This document shows, piece by piece, positions 8,288 to 14,808 of a DNA stretch of 17,958 bases (its first letter is position 1; each line of letters begins with the position of its first letter). The notes under the pieces were generated by a model. It was not told where the DNA came from. It worked only from the letters and a program-made list of their open reading frames with translations, and made no database searches. The position numbers were made by a program, and so were the translations under genes. The DNA is from Neisseriaceae bacterium (lineage in GTDB: Bacteria > Pseudomonadota > Gammaproteobacteria > Burkholderiales > UBA11063). The stretch spans positions 1 to 17,958 of the forward strand of contig CANISK010000006.1 in the NCBI GenBank assembly GCA_947470205.1. Direction: 5' to 3'.

Positions 8288-8321
8288 TATAACCTCAGTG
8301 TTAATAAAAATAGAATGTTTT

Positions 8322-8330
8322 ATTATATCA
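8322..8330 (-). promoter_or_regulatory. Extended -10 promoter for the hemW operon
   Basis: The minus strand reads TGATATAAT, a perfect match to the TGnTATAAT extended -10 element. Transcription would start near 8315, about 28 bases before the TTG start of hemW. At 17 bases upstream the hexamer is TACCAT, a poor -35, as often seen with extended -10 promoters. Nothing else in the gap would serve the five-gene operon. Confidence 0.6.
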
Positions 8331-8340
8331 CCTAAGGGTG
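8329..8340. repeat. Short dyad between the divergent promoters
   Basis: CACC and GGTG flank a four-base centre (cacctaagggtg). The dyad lies between the -10 elements of the hemW and acnA promoters, so a protein bound there could affect both. It is short and could be chance. Confidence 0.3.
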
Positions 8341-8345
8341 TAAAA

Positions 8346-8354
8346 TGGTATAAT
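8346..8354 (+). promoter_or_regulatory. Extended -10 promoter for acnA
   Basis: The plus strand reads TGGTATAAT, a perfect TGnTATAAT. The expected start is near 8361, giving a leader of about 29 bases with the ribosome binding site AGGGGAA (8378-8384) before ATG 8390. The hexamer 17 bases upstream (ATCACC-like) is a poor -35. The element falls where the opposing hemW promoter would have its -35 region. Confidence 0.65.
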
Positions 8355-8389
8355 TACTAGTAACTTGTAATTCAAACAGGGGAAATAAC

Positions 8390-11086
8390 ATGCATAATCT
8401 ATTTAACACCAAATCCGCCATAAACACTAAAGACGGCAAAGAATACACCTATTATTCACTACCAGCACTACAAAAACAAGGTTTTAATATTAAACAACTA
8501 CCGATATCTATTCGCATTGTTTTAGAGTCTGTATTACGCAATTTTGATAATATTAAAATAACCGAAGAACATATTAAACAGCTTGCATCATGGGGCCCAT
8601 CTGACACCAGAACCAATGAAATCCCCTTTGTGGTCTCACGCGTAGTATTGCAAGATTTTACAGGTGTGCCTTTATTGTGTGACTTAGCAGCCATGCGAAA
8701 CACTGCCACTAAACTTGGCAAAAATGCAGATGTTATTGAGCCATTAGTGCCGGTGGATCTAGTGGTGGACCACTCAGTACAGGTAGACTATTACGGTACC
8801 CCAAATGCATTAAAAATGAATATGGAGCTTGAATTTCAACGAAACAATGAACGTTATCAGTTTATGAAGTGGGGCATGGGGGCATTTGAAACATTTAAAG
8901 TGATCCCTCCGGGAATTGGTATTGTTCATCAGATAAATTTGGAATATTTCTTCCATGGAGTTAGACAAAAAGATAATGTTATATACCCGGATACACTAGT
9001 TGGTACAGATTCACATACAACAATGATAAACAGTGTTGGTGTGGTAGGATGGGGCGTGGGTGGAATCGAAGCTGAATCCGCAATGCTCGGACAACCAGTA
9101 TATTTCCTTACTCCGGACGTAATTGGCGTGGAACTGAAAAACCATTTGCAAGAAGGAGTAACGGCGACAGACCTAATACTCACAATCACAGAGATGCTGC
9201 GTCATGAAAAGGTGGTGGGTAAGTTTGTGGAATTTTTTGGTGAAGGTTCAAAAAGCTTATCTGTAACCGATAGAGCTACAATTGCCAACATGGCACCTGA
9301 ATATGGTGCTACTATGGGATTTTTTCCAGTTGATGAACAAACGGTAACATTTTTAAAACATACTGGCAAAACCGATGAAGAAATTGAAATATTTGAAGCA
9401 TATTTTAAAGCGCAAGAGCTATTTGGACTTGAGGCGCAAAAGGATATCAAGTACACCAAATCACTGGAGTTAGATCTAGAATCAATAAAACCATCAATAG
9501 CTGGGCCAAAAAGACCGCAAGATAGAATTGAGCTTTCGAGCGCCAAACAAACATTTAGCACTTTATTTAGTAAACCAATTGCTGAAAATGGGTTTAGTAA
9601 AAATTCTGCGGACTTATACAGACGCTACCCAACTAAAATTGAAGGAGTGGATATTGGACATGGCGATATTATGATTGCCGCCATTACATCGTGCACTAAT
9701 ACGTCTAATCCAAGCGTATTAATTGCCGCTGGCTTGTTAGCAAAAAAAGCCGTAGAACTAGGACTTAAAATCCATAAAAGAGTTAAAACTTCGCTAGCAC
9801 CCGGATCTCGTGTAGTTACAGAATACTTAACCCAAGCTGGACTGCTCCCATATCTTGAAAAACTGGGATTTAGCATAGTGGGGTATGGATGTACTACCTG
9901 TATTGGTAACTCTGGAGATTTATTACCTGAATTTAACGAAACCATTACCCAAAATGACATTATTGGCGCTGCGGTACTATCTGGTAATAGAAATTTTGAG
10001 GCACGTATTCACCACAACATAAAAGCAAACTTTTTAGCATCTCCTCCGTTGGTGGTAGCATTTGCAATTGCCGGTACAATTAATATTGACCTGAAGCATG
10101 AACCACTAGGAGTGGATAAAAATGGTAAACCAGTATTTTTACATGATATATGGCCATCCTCAAGTGAAATTGGAGCGCTGTTACCGCTTGCCAATAACCC
10201 CAAAATATTCCGTGAATTATATCGTGATTTTGATAAAACTAATGAGTTATGGAATAAAATCACTTCTCCAGTTGGTCAAGTGTACTCATGGCCAGAGTCT
10301 ACCTATATCGCCCAGCCTCCATTTTTTAAAGACTTTAGTATGCAATATGGAGATGTTAAGGAAATTAAAAACGCAAAAGCTTTATTGATACTGGGGGATT
10401 CGGTAACCACAGACCACATATCACCAGCGGGAGCATTTAAAGCTACAACACCTGCAGGTAAATATCTTACAGACCACAATGTAAAACCAGAGGACTTTAA
10501 TTCATACGGCTCTCGTCGTGGACACCACGAAGTTATGATAAGGGGGACATTTGCAAATGTACGCATTAAAAACCTTATGTTGCCAATAAAAGAAGATGGT
10601 GCACGCGTAGAAGGTGGATATACTTTATATAATAATCAACAAATGGATATATATTCTGCAGCGATGAATTATATAAATAACGGAGTACCGACGGTAGTTT
10701 TTGCAGGCGAAGAATATGGTACTGGTAGCTCTCGTGATTGGGCGGCAAAAGGCACCCAATTACTTGGCGTAAAAGCTGTTATTGCAAAAAGTTTTGAGCG
10801 AATTCATCGGTCAAATTTAGTAGGTATGGGAGTGTTACCGTTGCAGTTCAAAAACAATGATAACGTTGATATGTTGAATTTAACCGGCAATGAGACATTT
10901 TCAATTGTTGGATTAACCAATGATATTAAACCACAACAAGATTTAAAATTAGCAATCACATATTCAAACGGTGAAAACAAAACGATTGATGTGTTATGTA
11001 GAATTGATACCGCGATTGAGGTTGAATATTACAAACATGGCGGCATTTTACCGTATGTATTGCGTGAGTTATTAAATGCCAACTAA
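8390..11086 (+). CDS. acnA: Aconitate hydratase AcnA (aconitase)
   Basis: 898 residues, close to the 891 of E. coli AcnA and alignable along its length. It interconverts citrate and isocitrate in the TCA cycle. The [4Fe-4S] ligands are Cys435 in [12 protein letters not shown] and Cys501 and Cys504 in [11 protein letters not shown]. Other active-site blocks are [65 protein letters not shown] and, in the swivel domain, [33 protein letters not shown] and [31 protein letters not shown]. The swivel loop reads YGTGSSRDW where YGSGSSRDW is usual, a minor change. The gene is transcribed alone, with its own promoter and a good ribosome binding site. This is the AcnA/IRP1 family, not AcnB; AcnD is less likely because no prp genes are present. 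Confidence 0.97.
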   Translation: MHNLFNTKSAINTKDGKEYTYYSLPALQKQGFNIKQLPISIRIVLESVLRNFDNIKITEEHIKQLASWGPSDTRTNEIPFVVSRVVLQDFTGVPLLCDLAAMRNTATKLGKNADVIEPLVPVDLVVDHSVQVDYYGTPNALKMNMELEFQRNNERYQFMKWGMGAFETFKVIPPGIGIVHQINLEYFFHGVRQKDNVIYPDTLVGTDSHTTMINSVGVVGWGVGGIEAESAMLGQPVYFLTPDVIGVELKNHLQEGVTATDLILTITEMLRHEKVVGKFVEFFGEGSKSLSVTDRATIANMAPEYGATMGFFPVDEQTVTFLKHTGKTDEEIEIFEAYFKAQELFGLEAQKDIKYTKSLELDLESIKPSIAGPKRPQDRIELSSAKQTFSTLFSKPIAENGFSKNSADLYRRYPTKIEGVDIGHGDIMIAAITSCTNTSNPSVLIAAGLLAKKAVELGLKIHKRVKTSLAPGSRVVTEYLTQAGLLPYLEKLGFSIVGYGCTTCIGNSGDLLPEFNETITQNDIIGAAVLSGNRNFEARIHHNIKANFLASPPLVVAFAIAGTINIDLKHEPLGVDKNGKPVFLHDIWPSSSEIGALLPLANNPKIFRELYRDFDKTNELWNKITSPVGQVYSWPESTYIAQPPFFKDFSMQYGDVKEIKNAKALLILGDSVTTDHISPAGAFKATTPAGKYLTDHNVKPEDFNSYGSRRGHHEVMIRGTFANVRIKNLMLPIKEDGARVEGGYTLYNNQQMDIYSAAMNYINNGVPTVVFAGEEYGTGSSRDWAAKGTQLLGVKAVIAKSFERIHRSNLVGMGVLPLQFKNNDNVDMLNLTGNETFSIVGLTNDIKPQQDLKLAITYSNGENKTIDVLCRIDTAIEVEYYKHGGILPYVLRELLNAN

Positions 11087-11100
11087 GATTTGACATTTAA

Positions 11101-11130
11101 AACAATTAAAATATGATGCAATTAATTGTT
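11101..11130. other. AT-rich stem-loop between convergent acnA and the 221-aa gene
   Basis: AACAATTAA (11101-11109) and TTAATTGTT (11122-11130) form a perfect nine-pair stem with a 12-base loop. It lies between two converging 3' ends, where a bidirectional terminator would be expected. It has only one G-C pair, and the plus strand has no T tract after it; the minus strand continues TTTTAAAT-like. It may be a weak terminator or only AT-rich symmetry. Confidence 0.35.
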
Positions 11131-11175
11131 AACCACCAGGATGAGATTTGTGGATAGGATTTAACTCTTTGCGAT

Positions 11176-11841
11176 TCATGGGGCATTTTGTAGTATCTGT
11201 TGTTGTACCTGTTGTTGTACCTGTTGCTCAGCATGTTGCAGCAACACTTGTGCGTTATTGATGAGTACTTGCTGTATTGCATTTACATGTATTGGGGGTA
11301 ACCAATCATTGCTTGATAGTTGAATATTTAAAGTATCATTGTTTTGATTATAGTGCACAGTAAGATTTTTGACATATGACATACAGCGATTTTCTTTTAC
11401 GAGGTTAATGCTTACCAATTCTTGCTCACTAATTCCCACTTCACTAAGGCTGCGATTCGATAATGCATTAAAAATCTTTAGCAACGCTTGTGTATATTTT
11501 GCAGCACTTTCATTAACCAGTACCTGCGTAAAATAACCACCATGATTTGTAAATAAAGCCAATAAATTATCAATCGCATCATTGGTAATACCAAGATGAT
11601 GATGGGCATTAAGTAATTTTTGCTGTGCTTCTTTTTTTTCAGCATGTGTATCAACTATGATAGCTATTGCTTTAAGGTGTTTAACGCAATAGCTAATGAT
11701 ACCAATTTCATTTTTATTAGTTAAATTGTTTGTTAGCATAGTTATCATGAGTGCACGATTACTTTGAGCACCATTTACACCTTCATCTCGCGGAAAAGAT
11801 ATGGGTTGGTGTTGTTCAAAAAGACCTAGAAGATAATTCAT
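11176..11841 (-). CDS. Unrecognised 221-residue protein with Gln-rich C-terminus
   Basis: I do not recognise a family. There is no signal peptide or membrane segment, so a cytoplasmic (or non-Sec exported) protein is expected. The body (about 30-190) looks alpha/beta, with amphipathic stretches such as HLKAIAIIVDTHAEKK and YTQALLKIFNALSN. The last 20 residues are a helix-prone Gln/Val tail with repeated VQQQ, encoded by a 12-base tandem repeat. The start ATG 11841 has AGGA about 10 bases upstream, and MNYLLGLFEQHQ is a reasonable N-terminus. Codon use and AT content look like the neighbours, so recent transfer is not indicated. It lies 248 bases downstream of gspF on the same strand but has its own candidate promoter, so membership in the secretion operon is doubtful. 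It occupies the place where gspG often follows gspF, but it is not a pseudopilin: there is no prepilin cleavage site or N-terminal hydrophobic helix. Confidence 0.8.
   Translation of the reverse strand: MNYLLGLFEQHQPISFPRDEGVNGAQSNRALMITMLTNNLTNKNEIGIISYCVKHLKAIAIIVDTHAEKKEAQQKLLNAHHHLGITNDAIDNLLALFTNHGGYFTQVLVNESAAKYTQALLKIFNALSNRSLSEVGISEQELVSINLVKENRCMSYVKNLTVHYNQNNDTLNIQLSSNDWLPPIHVNAIQQVLINNAQVLLQHAEQQVQQQVQQQILQNAP
11197..11232 (-). repeat. 12-bp tandem repeat encoding VQQQ units
   Basis: The plus strand shows ctgttgttgtac twice in perfect tandem (11197-11208 and 11209-11220), then a degenerate third copy (11221-11232). The period is a multiple of three, so copy number can change without a frameshift. 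It encodes the Gln-rich tail of the 221-residue protein. Confidence 0.8.
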
Positions 11842-11872
11842 AATATAAAGTTCCTATAAAATATAAACTAAG

Positions 11873-11893
11873 CCACTTAATATTTTTAAGCGG
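11873..11893 (-). other. Leader hairpin upstream of the 221-aa gene
   Basis: In the minus-strand transcript CCGCUUAA and UUAAGUGG pair with a five-base loop (AAAUA), an eight-pair stem with one G-U wobble. On the plus strand the same position would be an A-C mismatch, so the stem is better as minus-strand RNA. It ends 31 bases before the start codon. The following sequence is only moderately T-rich, so an intrinsic terminator is not clear. Confidence 0.4.
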
Positions 11894-11965
11894 ACAATCT
11901 GTTAATTTTTATTATTAAAAAATTAATACAATTTATATTATCATACTTTATATATACTTAGACAG

Positions 11966-11981
11966 TGACAAATTTGTGTCA
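11966..11981. promoter_or_regulatory. Operator-like dyad at the expected start of transcription
   Basis: TGACAAATTTGTGTCA has TGACA and TGTCA as inverted outer arms and contains the perfect 10-base palindrome ACAAATTTGT (11968-11977). It overlaps the position where transcription from the neighbouring minus-strand promoter would begin (about 11976), a usual place for a repressor operator. I do not recognise the regulator. Confidence 0.4.
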
Positions 11982-11982
11982 T

Positions 11983-12011
11983 ATTATAAATTATCGCAGT
12001 TTGCTTGACAG
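11983..12011 (-). promoter_or_regulatory. Candidate sigma-70 promoter of the 221-aa gene
   Basis: On the minus strand CTGTCA (12006-12011, four of six matches to TTGACA) is followed after exactly 17 bases by a perfect TATAAT (11983-11988). The predicted start near 11976 gives a leader of about 135 bases that includes the hairpin at 11873-11893. The region is AT-rich, so a chance TATAAT is possible, but the spacing is optimal. Confidence 0.5.
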
Positions 12012-12089
12012 TGGCGGTTTGAGAGGTATTGATTATTTAAATCTATAATGAATTAATTTTTAAGATATATGAATTTTGTTAATTTCAAG

Positions 12090-13304
12090 CTATCCAACCA
12101 AATTATTCATATTTAAAATTGGGAGAAGTATTGCAATTACAATCAGAAGAACAATACCGCCCATAAATACAATCAAGACTGGTTCTAATATGCCAGTTAA
12201 TAACTCACTGCGATGTGTGAGCTCTAGCTCTTGATGTGCACCAGCTTGTAATAATAAGGTATCTAAAGTCCCAGATTTTTCACCACTGGCGATAAGATGA
12301 ATAACAACTGGCGGAAAAGCCTTTTCCCTTCCTAACGCTTTTGCAAGTGTCACCCCTTCTATTACAGCCTGCAATGCATTATTTACTGCATTTTTCATCA
12401 TATAATTACTCAAAGTATCTCGGCTTGCCTCAAGGGCTGCTATCATTGGAACACCGGTGCTTAGTAATAAAGCTAAAGTATGGGTAAACCTCGCGACATC
12501 AATATTAATGAGTAACCTACCCATCACCGGTATTTCGAGTAACTTTTTATGAAATTTTAATTTAAATTCATGTGTCTTGAGGAGTTTATTGATGGTAACA
12601 ACAAAAATAATAATTGCAACTATAATTATCCATCCATAACTTCGCAACCCATCACTAGTGGCAATTAATATTTTAGTGAGAGTGGGTAATTCTTGTTTGG
12701 ATGACTGAAAAACCTTTACAATTTGAGGTACTACATACACCAAAAGAGCCACAATCATAAGAGTTGCAACGATGGTTACAATGATGGGATATAAAAGCGC
12801 CATCAGAATTTTACTAGTCAGTTCACGAGTTCTATCGCTATATTCAGCAAGTTTAGTCATGACCCCAGCTAAGTTACCAGATTGTTCACCAGCATGAATA
12901 AGACTGCAGTACACAAATGGAAACACCTTGGGGAACATTTTAAGAGAAGCTGCAAGTGGCCTACCCGCCAACACCTCTTCTCGCACCCCCATCATAATTG
13001 ATTTTTGATCTGGACTTTCTAGCTGGTCTATTAATGCATTTAATGATTGCTCAACAGACATTCCTGAGTTTAACAGGATAGCAAATTGTCTTGTTATTAG
13101 GGATAGCTCTAATGATGATATGGGTTTTTTAAATGATTTTAATATAGATGTTGCATTTTTTGATTTATCACTTAACGCAATGGATGATACAATTAACCCC
13201 TGCTCTTTTAGTATTTGTCTTGCATGCCTTGGGGATTCTGCCTGTATAATCCCCTGCACGTCTTTATTTTTGTGATTTAATGCTTTATAACTAAAATTTG
13301 CCAT
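12090..13304 (-). CDS. gspF: Type II secretion inner-membrane platform protein GspF
   Basis: 404 residues, the usual GspF length. The start FSYKALNHKNKDVQGIIQAES is the family N-terminus. Two T2SSF domains follow (about 65-190 and 270-390), each with the family glycine motif (AGEQSGNLAGVM and ASGEKSGTLDTLL). Three membrane segments are visible: about 167-190, 220-240 and near the C-terminus (VLIVFMGGIVLLIVIAILLPIL). GspF sits in the inner membrane at the base of the secretion machine and couples to the GspE ATPase. It starts three bases after the gspE stop, so the two are probably translationally coupled. Type IV pilus PilC is a relative, but the neighbours gspC, gspD and gspE make GspF the better call. 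Confidence 0.95.
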   Translation of the reverse strand: MANFSYKALNHKNKDVQGIIQAESPRHARQILKEQGLIVSSIALSDKSKNATSILKSFKKPISSLELSLITRQFAILLNSGMSVEQSLNALIDQLESPDQKSIMMGVREEVLAGRPLAASLKMFPKVFPFVYCSLIHAGEQSGNLAGVMTKLAEYSDRTRELTSKILMALLYPIIVTIVATLMIVALLVYVVPQIVKVFQSSKQELPTLTKILIATSDGLRSYGWIIIVAIIIFVVTINKLLKTHEFKLKFHKKLLEIPVMGRLLINIDVARFTHTLALLLSTGVPMIAALEASRDTLSNYMMKNAVNNALQAVIEGVTLAKALGREKAFPPVVIHLIASGEKSGTLDTLLLQAGAHQELELTHRSELLTGILEPVLIVFMGGIVLLIVIAILLPILNMNNLVG

Positions 13305-13307
13305 AAT

Positions 13308-14804
13308 TTATTCTTTAGTGATTGTGGCTATTTCTTCTATTGAAGTTTTGCCATCAATAACATATCTCACAGCATCCATTCTAAGTGTATGCATATTTAG
13401 GCTTGAAATAGCGTATTTTTCTATTTCCACCTCAGAGGCATTATTGTGAATCAATCTTTGTACCTCTTCATCTATTACCAATAACTCATGAATACCATTT
13501 CTACCTTTATAACCAGTGTGATTACACATCTCACAACCATGAGGTGCAAATATTTTTGTATCTAGCGGTATATTATAACTTGTCAACAATTCGTTATCTA
13601 CCACCGGGCTTTCAACTTTGCAATTAGCACACAATAAGCGTATCAATCTTTGGGCTAACACACCAATTATTGTTGAAGACAATAAAAATGACTCAACGCC
13701 CATATCTATAAGACGAGTAATGGTAGATGCTGCGGTATTGGTGTGAAGGGTTGCAAAAACCAGATGCCCGGTTAAGCTTGACTGAACCGCAATTTGTGCA
13801 GTTTCTAAGTCACGAATTTCTCCAATCATAACCACATCTGGATCTTGTCTTAAAATGGCACGAAGTGCTCGTGCAAAAGTCATATCCGCCTTTGAATTTA
13901 CCTGAGTTTGACTTAGGCCTGATATATCATATTCTACCGGATCTTCCACTGTCATTATGTTGAGTTCAGATGAATCTAACCTCGCAAGAGCTGCATATAA
14001 TGTGGTTGACTTACCAGAACCAGTGGGTCCTGTAACTAGAAAGATACCATGTGGATGTTTGATGATTTTGTCAATTTTAGCTAGTGTGTTTGACTCCATG
14101 CCCAACACTTCTAGCTGCAATCTCTCGCGATTTTTATCCAAAAGACGCATCACCACTCGTTCGCCATGTACAGTTGGGATGGTTGATACACGAAGGTCAA
14201 CCTCACGCCCAGCAAGACGAAGTGGAATTCTTCCATCTTGTGGTAATCTTTTTTCTGCAATATCCAAGTGTGCCATAATTTTTATTCTAGACACTAAAGC
14301 TGCATGAATACCGGCGTTAATATCTGCCACATTATGCAAAACCCCATCTCTTCTAAATCTCACTACAGATTTTTTCTCATATGCATCCAAATGAATATCT
14401 GAGGCATCATCTTTTACCGCCTGTGTTAAAAATGCATTAATGATTTTTATTACTGGCGCATCATCTTCAGACTCGAGCAAATCAGCAGAACGGGGTAAAT
14501 TATGCAATAAATCTGAAATATCAATCTCTTCCTGTATATCATCTACAACAGAGGCAGCGTTAGAGTTAGAGTATGCCTCAGACAACAATGAGTCAAATCT
14601 CTTATCTTGAAGTTCCGTTAATGTGATTGGTAACCCATGTAATTTGCGTTTCACCTCAGTCACTACAATCGGATTTAAAGTACCACCATATGCAACCAAA
14701 ATTGTATTATTTTCAACCCCGTAAATACATATTTTATGATTTTTTGCAAAAATATAAGGAATTCTCCTTGAGAATTTATTGGGAATAAATTTTATTGATT
14801 GCAT
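13308..14804 (-). CDS. gspE: Type II secretion ATPase GspE
   Basis: 498 residues. A short N-terminal domain (about 1-120) is followed by the second N-domain with ASDIHLDAYEKKSVVRFRRDG. Next come the Walker A motif GPTGSGKST (Lys265), the Asp box and Walker B DPDVVMIGEIRDLETA, and the His box LVFATLHTNTAA. A tetracysteine zinc site has Cys392, Cys395, Cys424 and Cys427, typical of GspE and PilB. The hexameric cytoplasmic ATPase powers pseudopilus assembly for secretion of folded periplasmic proteins. It lies between gspD (four-base gap) and gspF (three-base gap). No Shine-Dalgarno motif precedes the ATG, so coupling to gspD translation is likely. PilB is excluded mainly by context. Confidence 0.96.
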   Translation of the reverse strand: MQSIKFIPNKFSRRIPYIFAKNHKICIYGVENNTILVAYGGTLNPIVVTEVKRKLHGLPITLTELQDKRFDSLLSEAYSNSNAASVVDDIQEEIDISDLLHNLPRSADLLESEDDAPVIKIINAFLTQAVKDDASDIHLDAYEKKSVVRFRRDGVLHNVADINAGIHAALVSRIKIMAHLDIAEKRLPQDGRIPLRLAGREVDLRVSTIPTVHGERVVMRLLDKNRERLQLEVLGMESNTLAKIDKIIKHPHGIFLVTGPTGSGKSTTLYAALARLDSSELNIMTVEDPVEYDISGLSQTQVNSKADMTFARALRAILRQDPDVVMIGEIRDLETAQIAVQSSLTGHLVFATLHTNTAASTITRLIDMGVESFLLSSTIIGVLAQRLIRLLCANCKVESPVVDNELLTSYNIPLDTKIFAPHGCEMCNHTGYKGRNGIHELLVIDEEVQRLIHNNASEVEIEKYAISSLNMHTLRMDAVRYVIDGKTSIEEIATITKE

Positions 14805-14808
14805 ATAA

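Noticed and set aside
9202..9960. Long minus-strand frames inside acnA
   Set aside because: They lie opposite a fully conserved aconitase and contain no recognisable motifs.
11176..11841. The 221-residue protein as a missing GspG pseudopilin
   Set aside because: It has no prepilin peptidase motif and no N-terminal hydrophobic helix.
12005..12049. Plus-strand promoter using TTGACA (12005-12010) and TATAAT (12044-12049)
   Set aside because: The spacing is 33 bases, far from 17, and transcription would run antisense into gspF.
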